Origin: Pseudomonadota bacterium
GTDB lineage: Bacteria > Pseudomonadota > Gammaproteobacteria > Pseudomonadales > Moraxellaceae
DNA: 38,283 nucleotides
NCBI GenBank assembly: GCA_963204705.1
Contig: CAUJHL010000009.1
Coordinates: forward strand, 1-38,283
Reading direction: 5' to 3'
Position numbers and translations under genes: made by a program. The notes beneath the pieces were generated by a model. It was not told the origin of the DNA, did not search any database, and was given only the letters and a program-made list of their open reading frames with translations. Positions 7,103 through 17,812 of the stretch are shown here, piece by piece. How positions within the stretch are numbered: position 1 is the first letter of the stretch; each line of letters begins with the position of its first letter.

Positions 7103-10100
7103 GTATGTCAACGGTGGCCTTGCAGGAAGGGCAAAAACCCGCAGTGCGCTTAGGTGAGTTGTGCCCGGAGCTGCCGCTGAATGCCGATCTCGGTGCTCTG
7201 CCCATTCGGCGAGTGGTCAGCGATAGCCGCAAGGCCACAGCGGACAGTCTGTTTTGCGCGCTGTTGCCCGCACACCCCAGTGGCCAGCCCCTGCAGGCGG
7301 AGCTGCACCGCGAGCGGCTGAGTGGTTTTGCCCGCTCGGCCATTGGACAGGGTGCGACTGTGGTGCTGAGCCAGATTGCGCTCACCCTTCCCGAGACTCC
7401 GGATGTACCGGTCATCGTCGTGCCGGAGCTGCCGGAATGGGTGGGGCTGTTTGCTCGCCGCTGTCTGCAGGCGCATCATCCCGTTACCCCTATGCGCGTC
7501 GCGGCAGTAACCGGAACCAATGGCAAAACCACGATTTGCCGGTTACTTGCTGAAGTATTGACGCTGGCCGGCCATAAAACCGCTGTGCTGGGCACCACAG
7601 GCAATGGGATTTTGCCGGCACTGACTCCTTCCAGCCATACCACGCTGGATGCGGTGACTTTGCAGGAATATTTGCACGAATTTGCGGTGCAGGGTGCTGA
7701 ATTTGCCTGCATTGAAGCCAGCTCACACGGGCTGGATCAGGGCCGTTTGCAGGGTACGCCGATTGAAGTGGCGATGTTTAGCAATCTGACCCACGATCAC
7801 CTGGATTATCACCAGACCATGGCGCATTACGCAGCAGCCAAGGCGCGGCTGTTCGATCCTGTACGATTTCCCAGTCTGGCCAGTGCCATCGTGAATGCGG
7901 ATGATCCCCAGTCGGCCGTGCTGACCAGTCATATGCCAGACACCCTTCCGGCATGGCGGTACAGCCAGCAAGCCAATGGTGGTGCTGAATTCCGTGTCGT
8001 GGATGCAGAATATCAGCTGACGGGAGCGGTTTTGACGATCGAGACCCCGGATGGTCCCAAAGTGCTCAACAGCCCCTTGCTGGGCAAATTCAATGTGTCC
8101 AATTTACTGGCGGCGGTGGCCGCGGCGAGGGCACTCGGTCTGAGCTGGGAAAGCGTGCAGTCCGCGGTGCCTCAGCTACAGGGGGCGCCCGGCCGGATGC
8201 AGGTGGTGGATGACCCAGACCGGCTACTGGTCGTGGATTATGCGCACACGCCAGACGCACTCCAGCAGGTACTGAGCAGCCTTAGGCCACATACTGCGGG
8301 GCAGTTAAGGGTGGTGTTTGGCTGTGGCGGTGACCGTGATCGCGGCAAGCGTCCCCTGATGACCGAGATTGCGCTGAATCATGCAGATCATGTCCTGCTG
8401 ACCAGTGATAATCCGCGCAGTGAGCCGATTGGCCGCATTTTGGATGACATGATTGCGACGCTGGATGAATCCCAATTGGCAAGAATCCAGGTACAGCAGG
8501 ATCGGCGCATGGCGATCCGTCAGGCTGTGAGTCAGGCTAAAGTCGGTGATGTCGTGGTGGTCGCGGGCAAGGGCCACGAGGACTATCAGGAAATCGAGGG
8601 CGTCCGGCATTGGTTTGACGATGTGGTGGAGTTACGACAGGCACAGACAGCCTGTCTGGATGACGCTAGCCGTCTGGGGTATGCCGCCACCGCGTTTTCT
8701 TCCCCCGCCCCGTCTGGAGCACTGAGGATCAACCCCATGGTATCGACACCATCGCCCCTGTCACCAACATTGCCAGCTACGAATTTGTCGCCTATGACCT
8801 TGCCTGAGTTACAGGCGGACGTTGCGCCCTGGAATCCCGATACCCTGCAACAGGCAACGGGTGGGGTATGGCAGGGTGATCTGTCGCAGCCCATTAGCGC
8901 CTGGCGAATTCAGACCGATACCCGTGCGATTCAGCCTGGAGATATTTTTCTGGCGCTAAAAGGCGAGCGTTTTGACGGCCACCAGTTTGCCCTGCAGGCC
9001 ATTGCAAAAGGAGCTGTGGCGCTCCTTGTCAGCGAGACCTTGCCAACCCCGGCTCCGCAACTGGTCGTGAGCGACACACGTCTGGCGCTTGGCCAGTTAG
9101 GGCAATATCACCGCTTGCGCATGCCGGATCTGAGCGTGGTGGCGCTCACGGGTTCCAGTGGTAAAACCACCACCAAGGAAATGCTGGGCAGTATTGTGTC
9201 GCTGGCCGGCCCGACACTGATGACGCGGGGCAATCTGAATAACGATCTTGGCGTGCCCATGATGTTGCTGGAGCTGATGCCCAGCCATCGCTATGCGGTC
9301 ATGGAGCTGGGTGCCAATCACCGGGGTGAAATCGCCTATACCACCCAGCTGGTGCAGCCACAGGTGGCCGCGGTGCTGAATATTGGCACAGCGCATCTGG
9401 GTGAGTTTGGCGGCCGTGAAGGCATTGCCCATGCCAAAAGTGAGATTTTTCAGGGACTGTCGCCTACCGGCATTGCGGTATTGCCCCGGCAGGTGGATTA
9501 CAGTGAAATTTTGCAGGAAGCCGCCCAGAACCAGCCGATTCTTGAATGGGGCGACGGCGCGGAAGTGTGTGCCAGTGATATTGAATTGCTCCCAGACAGC
9601 AGCCGGTTTGTCCTGAATTATCAGAGTGCCCAGCAACCCATTCAGTTGCCGTTTGCAGGTCGGCACAATGTGGATAATGCGCTGGCAGCGGCCAGCATGG
9701 CGCTCGCGCTGGGTATGACGATGGACATCATTGCGCGCGGACTGGCCAGCGCCACCACGATTAAGGGCAGGTTGGTCTTTCATCGGAAGAATGGCATGAC
9801 CCTGATTGACGATACCTATAATGCCAACCCTCATTCGGTGCTGGCAGCGGCTAAAGTGCTCAGTACCCAGGCGGGCCAGCGCTATCTGCTGCTCGGTGAT
9901 ATCGCCGAACTGGGTGAGGAATCGCGGCAGGAGCATTACCGGCTTGGTACCCAGCTGGCTGCACTCCCTTTGGCCGGTTTGCTGTGTGTGGGGGAGTTTG
10001 CACCCGATACCGTTGCCGGAGCACAGGCCCATGGAATGGCCGCGGCGCAGGCATTTGAAAACAAAGAAGCCTTACTGGCTCAACTTCAGACGCGGCTGTC

Positions 10101-10191
10101 CCTGGGTAGCGATCCGCTGGCAGTTCTGATCAAAGGGTCGCGTAGCGCCCGAATGGAAACCCTTGTTGATGCTTTGCTGGAGAAGTCCTGA
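7099..10191 (+). CDS. murE-murF: Bifunctional MurE-MurF fusion ligase
   Basis: One 1030-aa frame holds two Mur ligases that act in sequence in cytoplasmic peptidoglycan precursor synthesis. Residues 1 to about 510 are MurE (adds the third residue to UDP-MurNAc-L-Ala-D-Glu): ATP loop VTGTNGKTT at about 137-145 and DNPRSEP near 437, the DNPR signature of meso-diaminopimelate-adding enzymes. Residues about 565-1030 are MurF (adds D-Ala-D-Ala): ATP loop [11 protein letters not shown] near 684, and [13 protein letters not shown]-like and [10 protein letters not shown] motifs. A Pro/Ser-rich linker of about 45 residues joins them. Internal ATGs at 8737 and 8794 could yield a separate MurF. The gene overlaps ftsI by 4 bases and mraY by 1. 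Confidence 0.95.
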   Translation: MSMSTVALQEGQKPAVRLGELCPELPLNADLGALPIRRVVSDSRKATADSLFCALLPAHPSGQPLQAELHRERLSGFARSAIGQGATVVLSQIALTLPETPDVPVIVVPELPEWVGLFARRCLQAHHPVTPMRVAAVTGTNGKTTICRLLAEVLTLAGHKTAVLGTTGNGILPALTPSSHTTLDAVTLQEYLHEFAVQGAEFACIEASSHGLDQGRLQGTPIEVAMFSNLTHDHLDYHQTMAHYAAAKARLFDPVRFPSLASAIVNADDPQSAVLTSHMPDTLPAWRYSQQANGGAEFRVVDAEYQLTGAVLTIETPDGPKVLNSPLLGKFNVSNLLAAVAAARALGLSWESVQSAVPQLQGAPGRMQVVDDPDRLLVVDYAHTPDALQQVLSSLRPHTAGQLRVVFGCGGDRDRGKRPLMTEIALNHADHVLLTSDNPRSEPIGRILDDMIATLDESQLARIQVQQDRRMAIRQAVSQAKVGDVVVVAGKGHEDYQEIEGVRHWFDDVVELRQAQTACLDDASRLGYAATAFSSPAPSGALRINPMVSTPSPLSPTLPATNLSPMTLPELQADVAPWNPDTLQQATGGVWQGDLSQPISAWRIQTDTRAIQPGDIFLALKGERFDGHQFALQAIAKGAVALLVSETLPTPAPQLVVSDTRLALGQLGQYHRLRMPDLSVVALTGSSGKTTTKEMLGSIVSLAGPTLMTRGNLNNDLGVPMMLLELMPSHRYAVMELGANHRGEIAYTTQLVQPQVAAVLNIGTAHLGEFGGREGIAHAKSEIFQGLSPTGIAVLPRQVDYSEILQEAAQNQPILEWGDGAEVCASDIELLPDSSRFVLNYQSAQQPIQLPFAGRHNVDNALAAASMALALGMTMDIIARGLASATTIKGRLVFHRKNGMTLIDDTYNANPHSVLAAAKVLSTQAGQRYLLLGDIAELGEESRQEHYRLGTQLAALPLAGLLCVGEFAPDTVAGAQAHGMAAAQAFENKEALLAQLQTRLSLGSDPLAVLIKGSRSARMETLVDALLEKS

Positions 10192-11309
10192 TGTTGCTGT
10201 GGTTATTTGAACAACTGGGACATTATTTCCCCTTGTTTCTGGTATTCAAGTATTTGACGCTGCGGGCAATGCTCAGTGTACTAACGGCATTCAGCCTGAG
10301 TTTGCTGCTGGGTCCCATGGTGATCGAACGTCTGCGCGCGCTCAAATACGGTCAAGCCATTCGCACAGATGGTCCGCAGTCGCATCTGGTAAAAACCGGC
10401 ACACCCACCATGGGTGGCATCCTGATCCTGGGCGCCATTGGTATCAGTACCTTGCTGTGGGCAGACCTGCGCAACCCTTACGTCTGGATTGTGCTGATGG
10501 TGATGGTAATTTTTGGCGCCGTGGGCTGGATGGACGACTGGCTAAAAATCAGATACAAAAACCCCGACGGTCTGGCGGCACGCAAAAAATACTTCTGGAC
10601 CTCAGTAGGCTCGCTCGGGGCAGGCATCGCGCTGTATCAGATTGCCATCCACATGCCAACTATTGCCCAGACCCATGCTATGGTGGATTTGCTGATTCCG
10701 GTATTCAAGAATCTCAGCATTCCGTTTTCGGCGGTTCCATTTGGGCTGGCCTTTATTGCCTTTACCTATTTTGTGATCAACGGCGCCAGCAACTCGGTCA
10801 ACCTCACCGATGGTCTGGATGGTCTGGCGATTATGCCGGTGGTCTTGGTTGCAGCCGGACTGGGTACCTTTGCCTATCTGACGGGCGATGCCCGCTATGC
10901 AGCCTATCTACACATTCCCTACATCAGTTTTTCCAGTGAGCTGGTCATTATCTGTACGGCGATTGCGGGTGCAGGCATGGGATTTCTGTGGTTCAACGCC
11001 CATCCGGCACAAGTCTTTATGGGCGATGTGGGTGCACTGACACTGGGGGCTATGCTGGGCACGATTGCGGTAATGGTTCGACAGGAAATCGTCTTTGGCA
11101 TCATGGGTGGGCTCTTTGTGGCCGAAGCCATTTCGGTGATTTTGCAGGTGGGCTCGTACAAAATGCGCAAAAAGCGAATCTTCCGTATGGCGCCATTGCA
11201 CCATCATTTTGAGGAAAAAGGCTGGAAAGAGACGCAGGTGGTCGTGCGTTTCTGGATCGTCACCATCATTCTGGTGGTCTTGGGGTTGATGACGCTGAAA
11301 ATTCGTTGA
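10191..11309 (+). CDS. mraY: Phospho-N-acetylmuramoyl-pentapeptide-transferase MraY
   Basis: Polytopic inner-membrane enzyme that transfers phospho-MurNAc-pentapeptide from UDP to undecaprenyl phosphate, forming lipid I. The protein is 372 aa with about ten hydrophobic segments. Family motifs seen: [22 protein letters not shown] (Asp-Asp pair), [13 protein letters not shown], and the C-terminal [15 protein letters not shown]. The ATG overlaps the murE/F stop by one base (TGATG). mraY is the last gene of the cluster here: murD, ftsW and murG do not follow. That split, as I recall, is also found in Acinetobacter. Confidence 0.96.
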   Translation: MLLWLFEQLGHYFPLFLVFKYLTLRAMLSVLTAFSLSLLLGPMVIERLRALKYGQAIRTDGPQSHLVKTGTPTMGGILILGAIGISTLLWADLRNPYVWIVLMVMVIFGAVGWMDDWLKIRYKNPDGLAARKKYFWTSVGSLGAGIALYQIAIHMPTIAQTHAMVDLLIPVFKNLSIPFSAVPFGLAFIAFTYFVINGASNSVNLTDGLDGLAIMPVVLVAAGLGTFAYLTGDARYAAYLHIPYISFSSELVIICTAIAGAGMGFLWFNAHPAQVFMGDVGALTLGAMLGTIAVMVRQEIVFGIMGGLFVAEAISVILQVGSYKMRKKRIFRMAPLHHHFEEKGWKETQVVVRFWIVTIILVVLGLMTLKIR

Positions 11310-11502
11310 GGGGTTTTCGCGGAGTCGGCTATTCTACGAACTGACTGAAGTTGTTTAGGCCAGATTTTTTGATGTCTGTCCATTCCTTATTTGGGGTAAT
11401 TTTGACTCGACAAGGCTACCAAATAGGCATTTTGTCAGCCTTTTGTCATACTCCGCCACGACACTAGCCGTCATTCCCTCGGATGTTTCAGGAGTGACGG
11501 TC

Positions 11503-12246
11503 ATGACGACCATGGCGATCCCCATCGCTCATTTGGGTGCTGCACCCGCCTCACATTCCCACAGTGAGCTGTATTATTGCCGTACGCCCGAAGGTCAGGT
11601 AGAGCTGGCCAGTCGTAGCGGCATTCTATCCCCCCGATTACGCCAGCTACTGGTATTGATCGGACAGCCGGATGGAGCACAGAACGCGCTGTTCCGTGGT
11701 CTGGCCACCCCCGAACGTCTGCAGGCGCTTTTGTCTCTGGGTTTCATTTCTTCGCTTCCGATGGCGGAATGGAGGGGTCGGGAGCTGCCTGCCACACCTA
11801 CGCTGATGGACACACAGACAGGCTCGCAAGCGGACATGCCCGCACAGTGGAACATCACACTGGCCGAATTGAGTCAGGCCCTGTATGAGCCCCACGATGA
11901 AAAGCAGTATGAACCCCAGCAGGTACCACAGGAAACGCCACCACCCGTTCCAGTGCATGCTCCAGCGACTGCAAAAACCTCGCAACTGCTTGAAGTAGCA
12001 GAATTGCCACTGGACGGTTTGCCCAGCCTCCAGCATTTTATGTCGCACTGCCTACAACAGGCCTGCGGATTGTTGGCGGCCAGTCAGATGATGGATATCG
12101 ATCGTGCGCATGACCTGCAGATGCTGGGTCGATTGCAGGCACGCTGGAAAATGACCTTGCTGGATTCGCGCTACGATCGCATCGCTCTGGAACGGTGGAT
12201 CGCGCGGGTACGCGAATCGTTCCAGCTACTGCAGGGCGATTACTAA
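11503..12246 (+). CDS. Hypothetical protein, possible winged-helix-like N-terminal region
   Basis: A 247-aa soluble protein that I do not recognise. The ORF track begins at a TTG (11443), but AGGAG at 11490-11494 lies eight bases before ATG 11503, so that start is chosen. Residues about 20-80 (SRSGILSPRLRQLLVLIGQPDGAQNALFRGLATPERLQALLSLGFI) resemble the small helical/winged-helix segment found in some proteobacterial regulators. A Pro-rich spacer follows (QQVPQETPPPVPVHAPAT). The last 75 residues are helical and rich in Arg/Leu. No signal peptide or membrane segment. It stands alone between mraY and a DUF2147 gene on the opposite strand. Confidence 0.6.
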   Translation: MTTMAIPIAHLGAAPASHSHSELYYCRTPEGQVELASRSGILSPRLRQLLVLIGQPDGAQNALFRGLATPERLQALLSLGFISSLPMAEWRGRELPATPTLMDTQTGSQADMPAQWNITLAELSQALYEPHDEKQYEPQQVPQETPPPVPVHAPATAKTSQLLEVAELPLDGLPSLQHFMSHCLQQACGLLAASQMMDIDRAHDLQMLGRLQARWKMTLLDSRYDRIALERWIARVRESFQLLQGDY

Positions 12247-12264
12247 GGCTGGAAAAGCAGGAAA

Positions 12265-12708
12265 TTAATTGGACATCCGCAACCAGGTATGGGTACGGCC
12301 CAATGTCGAATTTGAAGTGAAATCCCGGCCAATCAGGGTACGGCCATTGTCGCTAAGCCGTGCCTTGAGGCGGGTAACCTTGCCAAGGTAGGGGTCGAGA
12401 ATACGACCACCCACATATTGCTTGTCGCCCGCAGGTGAAGGCAGTAACTGGGTGATCACTTTGAGGCCATCAATCGGCTTGTTCTGAAAGGGCGCGGGGC
12501 ATTTTTCGCATACAGTTGCCATGCCCGGGCGCGTGAAGCGCTGAACGATGGTGGCAGACAGGGTCCCGTTGCTTTCCTGGGAGAATTCAACAATGGCCCG
12601 AATCTGGCCGGTGCTCTCGTCAATCTGCTTCCATTTTCCCACGATGGGATCGGCTGCCAGCGCGGCAGTACTCGCCATAACCGAAGCAAATACTATCCCT
12701 TTCAACAT
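12265..12708 (-). CDS. DUF2147 family secreted protein (paralogue 1)
   Basis: A 147-aa protein with a Sec signal peptide (MLKGIVFASVMASTAALAA) and a DUF2147 domain: IVGKWKQIDESTGQIRAIVEF at the start, the CEKCPAPFQNKPIDGLKV signature with its CxxC pair in the middle, and ILDPYLGKVTRLKARLSDNGRTLIGRDF...RTHTWLR at the end. The fold is lipocalin-like; the function of the family is unknown, and periplasmic location is inferred from the signal. It converges with the unknown gene on the plus strand (18-base gap). A second family member lies at 19803-20348. Confidence 0.85.
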   Translation of the reverse strand: MLKGIVFASVMASTAALAADPIVGKWKQIDESTGQIRAIVEFSQESNGTLSATIVQRFTRPGMATVCEKCPAPFQNKPIDGLKVITQLLPSPAGDKQYVGGRILDPYLGKVTRLKARLSDNGRTLIGRDFTSNSTLGRTHTWLRMSN

Positions 12709-12935
12709 CCTGCTCTCCTTTGCAAAAAATAAACCTTATCAAAACCCTGTAGTGAACTACTGCTAAATAGCCCCAGCAGCAAACCGAAGCATTTTAGTCA
12801 AATTCATTCCCGGTTACCTAGTAATTTACCCCCCAAATTGAAAGAAAAATCAACACACGGTTGCCGACACAAAATCGGCACCTCACACCGTCAATAAGGC
12901 CAGCCATGCTTTGGCTATTCTGTGCCTGTCGCGGG

Positions 12936-12947
12936 TCTGCTATAGTG
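12936..12947 (+). promoter_or_regulatory. Possible extended -10 promoter for argS
   Basis: The sequence TGC-TATAGT matches an extended -10 element (TGnTATAAT with one mismatch) about 30 bases before the argS ATG. No good -35 hexamer lies 17 bases upstream, as often with extended -10 promoters. The rest of the 270-base gap between the DUF2147 gene and argS shows nothing distinct. Confidence 0.4.
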
Positions 12948-12978
12948 GCGGCTTTTGCATCACCCGTGCCGGATACCC

Positions 12979-14769
12979 ATGACAACTGCGATTCAGACTG
13001 CTTTGGCCACCGCTGTTTCTACCCTGCAGACTCAGGGAATTTTGCCTGCTGACTGGCAGGATCGCAGTGTGCTCAATCGCACCAAAGACCGTGCGCACGG
13101 GGATTTTGCCAGCAATGTGGCCATGCTGGCCGCCAAAAGTGCTGGTATGAATCCGCGCGAGCTGGCGGCGAAGCTCATTGAGGCACTCCCTGCGTCGTCT
13201 GAGATTCTGAAAGTCGAGCTGGCTGGGCCGGGATTTATCAATTTTTTTCTCAATGACGATCAGCGCTTTGCGGTGCTGGATCAGATTGCCACTCAGGGCG
13301 ACCGCTTTGGTGAGTCCGCACAGTATGCCGGCAAGCGCATCCAGGTGGAATTTGTCTCGGCGAACCCCACCAGTTCCCTGCATGTGGGTCATGGGCGCGG
13401 TGCGGCCTATGGCATGACGGTCGCGCGGCTGCTGCAGGCCGTCGGCTACGAAGTAGAGCGTGAATACTACGTCAACGATGCGGGCCGCCAGATGGATATT
13501 CTGGCCACCAGTACCTTTTTGCGCTACCTCGAACTGTGTGGCGAAACACTGGTGTTTCCCTCCAACGGCTATCGCGGTGACTATGTGTACGACATTGCCC
13601 GCCGCATTCAGGTAGCCGAAGGGGATCGCTTTTGTCAGGACGTTCATGCGGTCATGGCCAATGTTCCGGCGGATGCGGTCTATGGCCCGGCAGACGCGGA
13701 GGGCAATCGGCCCCTGTTGTCTGGCGACAAGGAAAAACACATTGATGGCCTGATTGCCAATGCCCAGCAGTTGTTGGGGCATGAGGGCTATGCGGTATTT
13801 CATCAGGCGGCACTGAATGACATTCTGAACGACATTCGCGATGATTTATCAGAATTTGGTGTCCATTTTGAACGCTGGTTCAGTGAGGCGACCTTAAAGG
13901 ACAAAATCACCGAAGCCCTGCATACCTTGCGGCACAACGGCTTTTTGTACGAAAAAGACGGCAATCTGTGGTTTCGCTCGACCGATTTTGGCGATGAAAA
14001 AGACCGCGTGGTGCAGCGAGCCAATGGCCAGACCACGTATTTTGCCGCCGACATTGCCTACCATCTGAATAAATTCCAGCGTGGATACGACCGCATCGTC
14101 GATATCTGGGGCGCGGATCACCATGGCTACATTGCGCGGGTCAAAGCGGCCATTCAGGCCATGGGGTTTGATCCGGAAAAATTGACAGTACTACTGGTGC
14201 AATTTGTCAGCCTGTGGCGTGGCGGAGAAATGGTGCAGATGTCGTCGCGCTCTGGCCAGTTTGTGGAACTGCGTGAATTGCGCAAGGAAGTGGGCAATGA
14301 TGCGGCCCGCTTTTACTATGTGATGCGCAAGAGCGAGCAACACATTGATTTTGATCTGGATCTGGCAGTGTCGCAAAGCAAGGACAATGCGGTGTATTAC
14401 ATCCAGTATGCCCATGCCCGAATCTGCCGGATGATTCAGCGGCTGGAAGAGCAGGGTGGGCATTTCGATCGCGAACTGGCCCGGGCATCTGCCGGCCGAC
14501 TGACGGTGGGTGTCGAGGCAGAACTGCTGGCCAAACTGGCCGCCTACCCGGATCAGGTGGTGCGTGCGGCGACCCAGTTTGAGCCCCATCAGCTCGGCAA
14601 TTACCTCAAGGAACTGGCGTCGCTGTTCCATGGCTGGTACAACGAATTCAAGGTGATAACAGAGGATGAGACGCTCACGCAGGCCCGTTTATTATTGTCA
14701 CTATCGGTACGGCAAGTGATTCGTAACGGCTTGTTACTGCTGGGTGTGTCCGCTCCTGAGAGCATGTAA
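12979..14769 (+). CDS. argS: Arginyl-tRNA synthetase
   Basis: Class I aminoacyl-tRNA synthetase charging tRNA-Arg. The 596-aa protein has the N-terminal Add1 domain (residues about 1-100), the HIGH-type ATP site in SANPTSSLHVGHGRGAAYG, the REYYVNDAGRQMD strand, an insertion typical of the proteobacterial type, and the C-terminal anticodon-binding helices ending in RQVIRNGLLLLGVSAPESM. The KMSKS loop is replaced by MSSRSGQF, normal for many ArgRS. The track start at 12955 is a TTG; ATG at 12979 gives the usual MTTAIQTAL N-terminus. It is followed 68 bases later by the SPOR-domain gene. Confidence 0.96.
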   Translation: MTTAIQTALATAVSTLQTQGILPADWQDRSVLNRTKDRAHGDFASNVAMLAAKSAGMNPRELAAKLIEALPASSEILKVELAGPGFINFFLNDDQRFAVLDQIATQGDRFGESAQYAGKRIQVEFVSANPTSSLHVGHGRGAAYGMTVARLLQAVGYEVEREYYVNDAGRQMDILATSTFLRYLELCGETLVFPSNGYRGDYVYDIARRIQVAEGDRFCQDVHAVMANVPADAVYGPADAEGNRPLLSGDKEKHIDGLIANAQQLLGHEGYAVFHQAALNDILNDIRDDLSEFGVHFERWFSEATLKDKITEALHTLRHNGFLYEKDGNLWFRSTDFGDEKDRVVQRANGQTTYFAADIAYHLNKFQRGYDRIVDIWGADHHGYIARVKAAIQAMGFDPEKLTVLLVQFVSLWRGGEMVQMSSRSGQFVELRELRKEVGNDAARFYYVMRKSEQHIDFDLDLAVSQSKDNAVYYIQYAHARICRMIQRLEEQGGHFDRELARASAGRLTVGVEAELLAKLAAYPDQVVRAATQFEPHQLGNYLKELASLFHGWYNEFKVITEDETLTQARLLLSLSVRQVIRNGLLLLGVSAPESM

Positions 14770-14837
14770 GGTTGGCGGTGTTACCGTCCGGTTGGGAGTT
14801 TGACCGGCGGTAAACCGGAGAATGGGGAACACGAGCC

Positions 14838-15452
14838 ATGCAACTGGGTAAAGCCAAACGCGGCGCAACACAGCGACCTGCACCACCGCCTGCAGACCGG
14901 CAGCTGATCCCGGGCTGGCTGTGGACGATTGTCTTTGTGCTCGGTGCGCTGAGTCTGATGCTGATTTTGTATTTATGGCAGCCCTGGCAACCAGCCCAGC
15001 GACCCATGGACGCCACCTTGCCACCCGATGTGGTGACGGCAACACCGACACGCACCCAAACCGAAACCGGCGACTATCAGTTTTACGATCTCTTGCCCAA
15101 GCAGCAGGTAACGCCAGTGCCCGCTGAGGCTGTGCCCAAGGTAGCTCCTGCACAGCCTGCCAAGCCTGCCCGTCCAGTCAGCAATAGTGATGCCAGCTCT
15201 GCCAGTCCGGCAGCCTCAACCCAGTATCTGTTGCAAATCAACAGTTACACCTCCCCGGATGATGCTGACCAGAAACGCGCAGAAGTGTTGCTGGTCGGGC
15301 TGTCTGCCGATGTGCGCCAGATGACGGCGGCTGATGGCGTGGTGTGGTTCCGCGTGGTGTCGGGGCCGTACCAGACGCGGGCAGAGGCACTGGATGCCCA
15401 GCGCCTGCTACAGGACAGTGGTGTGGATTCACTGGTGGTTGAGCAGCATTAA
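14838..15452 (+). CDS. SPOR-domain membrane protein, FtsN-like
   Basis: A 204-aa bitopic protein: a short basic cytoplasmic start (KAKRGATQRPAPPP), one transmembrane helix (LWTIVFVLGALSLMLILYLW), a Pro/Ala-rich periplasmic spacer, and a C-terminal SPOR domain (YLLQINSYTSPDDADQKRAEVL to VSGPYQTRAEALDAQRLLQDSGVDSLVVEQ). SPOR domains bind denuded septal glycan strands. Gene order argS-SPOR protein matches ftsN in related gammaproteobacteria, so a late divisome role is likely, but SPOR proteins of other function share this architecture. Confidence 0.8.
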   Translation: MQLGKAKRGATQRPAPPPADRQLIPGWLWTIVFVLGALSLMLILYLWQPWQPAQRPMDATLPPDVVTATPTRTQTETGDYQFYDLLPKQQVTPVPAEAVPKVAPAQPAKPARPVSNSDASSASPAASTQYLLQINSYTSPDDADQKRAEVLLVGLSADVRQMTAADGVVWFRVVSGPYQTRAEALDAQRLLQDSGVDSLVVEQH

Positions 15453-15472
15453 ACCGCCTCAAGTGCGGTTTT
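15451..15472 (+). terminator. Rho-independent terminator after the SPOR gene
   Basis: AAACCGC (15451-15457) pairs with GCGGTTT (15465-15471) around a seven-base loop and runs into a short T stretch. It overlaps the stop codon of the argS-SPOR unit. Confidence 0.6.
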
Positions 15473-15529
15473 GGATGGACTGCGATGGATGGCAGTGCAA
15501 TGTTTTGTTGCGACTGCTGATTGTGCCAG

Positions 15530-16393
15530 TTACGGCGTGTCCTGAACCGTGATCAGCATGCTGCGTTCAACCAGTCGCAAGCGCACCGGTGCCGGTAAAA
15601 ACCGAACCAGCGACGAAAATTTATTCAGCACGCCGGGTATGTAACTCGCCTTGCCGGACAACATCGCGGTAACGGCCAGGCGGGCCACCGCTTCTGCGCT
15701 CATCATGCCGGTAGTGCCTTTTAGCGTTTGTCCGGAGTGTTCCATAAATTCCGTCAGCACCCCGCCCGGATGCACGCAAGTCACCCGAATGGGCGTTTGC
15801 CGCAGCTCATAAGCCAGAATTTCACTGAACTGCCGTACATACGCCTTGGTGCCTGCGTACACGGCAAAACGGGCTGTGGGTAGCATGCCTGCCAGCGAAG
15901 CCACATTCAGAAGGTAGGCCGGTTGTCCATGTTTGCGTGCCTCATGCACAAAGGCATGACTCAGGGTGGTCAGTGCCGTGACATTCAGATCGATATCGCG
16001 CTGGATTTGCCCAGCCTGCTGATCTGCAAACACTTTCCAGACGCCTGTACCGGCATTATTGACCAGCACGGCCAGATAGCGGCCAGATTCACCCAGCCAG
16101 GGCTGGGTCCGGGCCATCAGCCCATTGAGATCTTCCCGCCGGGAAAGATCACAGGACAGACACAGGCTCTGGGTGCCATAGTCGACGGCAAGTTGTTCGG
16201 ACAACGCTTGTAGACGGTCTGCACGGCGGGCCACCAGAATCAGCGCAAAGCCCCTGGCGGCCAGCTCCTTTGCCGTTGCCTCACCAATTCCGGACGATGC
16301 TCCGGTAATCAGTGCCACCGGCTGAGCGGGCGTGCCTGCTTGCGTGGCAGAAGGGTGTGGGGCAGGGATGGTCGGTTTCTGGGGCAAAGTCAT
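15530..16393 (-). CDS. Short-chain dehydrogenase/reductase (SDR)
   Basis: A 287-aa classical-type SDR. The nucleotide-binding loop is TGASSGIG, the structural motif VLVNNAG is present, and the active site is Ser in LLNVASLAG with YAGTKAYVRQF giving Tyr-x3-Lys. Arg pairs after the first beta strand (LVARRADRL) suggest NADP preference. The start has AGGAGA seven bases upstream. An N-terminal Pro-rich stretch (about 25 residues) precedes the Rossmann fold. Substrate unknown; similar YqjQ/DltE-like SDRs act on diverse ketones or acyl compounds. It is divergent from dnaJ and stands alone. Confidence 0.88.
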   Translation of the reverse strand: MTLPQKPTIPAPHPSATQAGTPAQPVALITGASSGIGEATAKELAARGFALILVARRADRLQALSEQLAVDYGTQSLCLSCDLSRREDLNGLMARTQPWLGESGRYLAVLVNNAGTGVWKVFADQQAGQIQRDIDLNVTALTTLSHAFVHEARKHGQPAYLLNVASLAGMLPTARFAVYAGTKAYVRQFSEILAYELRQTPIRVTCVHPGGVLTEFMEHSGQTLKGTTGMMSAEAVARLAVTAMLSGKASYIPGVLNKFSSLVRFLPAPVRLRLVERSMLITVQDTP

Positions 16394-16656
16394 GCAGGGT
16401 CTCCTGAAACAGTGGCTTCTTACAGCGGCTTTTTAACGATCGTCGCTAGGCTGGGTCAGGTACTGACGGTTTTCTAGTCTTTCACTGACAAAAAAACAGA
16501 ATTTGTTGTTCTGAACCAATTGATAAACTGCCCTGTTGTCTCCATGTCTGTGGGCAGATTTCAGTCCAACTGTCGATGGTGTGTCAATTCTGTGTAAACC
16601 TGCAGCCTGTAGGGCACCGACCGTTGGAAAAGCACCCTGTGGAGATGACTGCTGTC

Positions 16657-17778
16657 ATGGCAAAGCGCGATTATTACGAAGTACTGGGCGTCAGCAAAGG
16701 CGCCAGTGAAGACGAAATTAAAAAGTCCTATCGCAAACTGGCGATGAAGTATCACCCGGACCGCAATCCCGACGATAAATCCGCCGAAGAAAAATTCAAG
16801 GAAGCCTCTGAGGCCTATGAAGTACTAGCGGATGCCGAGAAACGGTCCGCTTATGACCGCATGGGCCATGCCGCGTTTGAAGGCATGGGTGGCGGTGGAT
16901 TTGGCGGTGCCAATTTTCAGGATATTTTCAGCAATTTTGGCGATGTATTCGGTGACCTGTTTGGCGGACGGGGCCAGGGCGGAGGCCAGCGCCAGCGCCG
17001 GGGTTCTGATTTGCGCTATGTGATGGAGCTCACGCTGGAAGAAGCCGTCAAGGGTGTCAAAAAAACGATCACATTTACCGCTCCGGCGACCTGCACCACC
17101 TGTGATGGCAAAGGCACGCAGAAACCGGAAGATGTCGTGACCTGTACAGGCTGTCAGGGCTCAGGTCACATCCGGATGCAGCAGGGATTTTTCTCGGTGA
17201 ATCAAACCTGTCCGCAGTGCCAGGGCCGGGGAAAAATGGTCAAAAACCCTTGTGGCACCTGCCGTGGCAGTGGTATTGCTGACCGTTCGCGCACGCTGGA
17301 AGTCACGATTCCACCCGGTGTGGATACTGGCGATCGTGTCCGGCTGTCGGGTGAAGGCGAATCCATCGGCAGTGCCGGTCAGGCTGGTGATCTGTATGTT
17401 GAAATTGCCGTGCGGGAACACGCGGTATTTCAACGCGATGGTGCCGATCTCTACATGGATGTGCCCATCAGCATTACCGATGCAGCCTTGGGCAAAGAAG
17501 TCGAAATCCCTACTCTGGACGGACGTGTTAGTCTGAAAATCCCTGAAGGCACCCAGACTGGTCGTGTGTTCCGCTTGCGGGGCAAAGGCGTTAAACCGGT
17601 GCGTACCAGCATGATTGGCGATATGCTGTGCCGGGTGGTGGTGGATACGCCAGTAAATCTGACCAGCCGCCAAAAAGAGTTGCTTCGGGAGTTTCAGGCC
17701 ATCGAAGACCAGCATCAGTCCCAATCCGCCAACAAAAAGTCGTTTTTTGACAAAGTCAGCGAGTTCTTTGGCGGCTAA
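16657..17778 (+). CDS. dnaJ: Chaperone protein DnaJ (Hsp40)
   Basis: Type I Hsp40 co-chaperone that delivers substrates to DnaK and stimulates its ATPase. Domains in order: J domain ([17 protein letters not shown] to YDRMG, with the HPD motif in KYHPDRNP), Gly/Phe-rich linker ([29 protein letters not shown]), four zinc-binding CxxCxGxG repeats ([32 protein letters not shown]) and the C-terminal substrate domains. The track start at 16576 adds 27 residues; the family start is ATG 16657, which has GGAG 12 bases upstream and gives 373 aa. dnaK is not adjacent; dapB follows. Confidence 0.96.
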   Translation: MAKRDYYEVLGVSKGASEDEIKKSYRKLAMKYHPDRNPDDKSAEEKFKEASEAYEVLADAEKRSAYDRMGHAAFEGMGGGGFGGANFQDIFSNFGDVFGDLFGGRGQGGGQRQRRGSDLRYVMELTLEEAVKGVKKTITFTAPATCTTCDGKGTQKPEDVVTCTGCQGSGHIRMQQGFFSVNQTCPQCQGRGKMVKNPCGTCRGSGIADRSRTLEVTIPPGVDTGDRVRLSGEGESIGSAGQAGDLYVEIAVREHAVFQRDGADLYMDVPISITDAALGKEVEIPTLDGRVSLKIPEGTQTGRVFRLRGKGVKPVRTSMIGDMLCRVVVDTPVNLTSRQKELLREFQAIEDQHQSQSANKKSFFDKVSEFFGG

Positions 17779-17812
17779 GCTGTGCCGCCACGTTGTCGTC
17801 AGAAGTCAGATG

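Noticed and set aside
9097-10032. 311-aa ORF on the minus strand
   Set aside because: Shadow of the MurF half of the fusion gene.
12940-13803. 287-aa ORF on the minus strand
   Set aside because: Shadow of argS, whose motifs are unambiguous.
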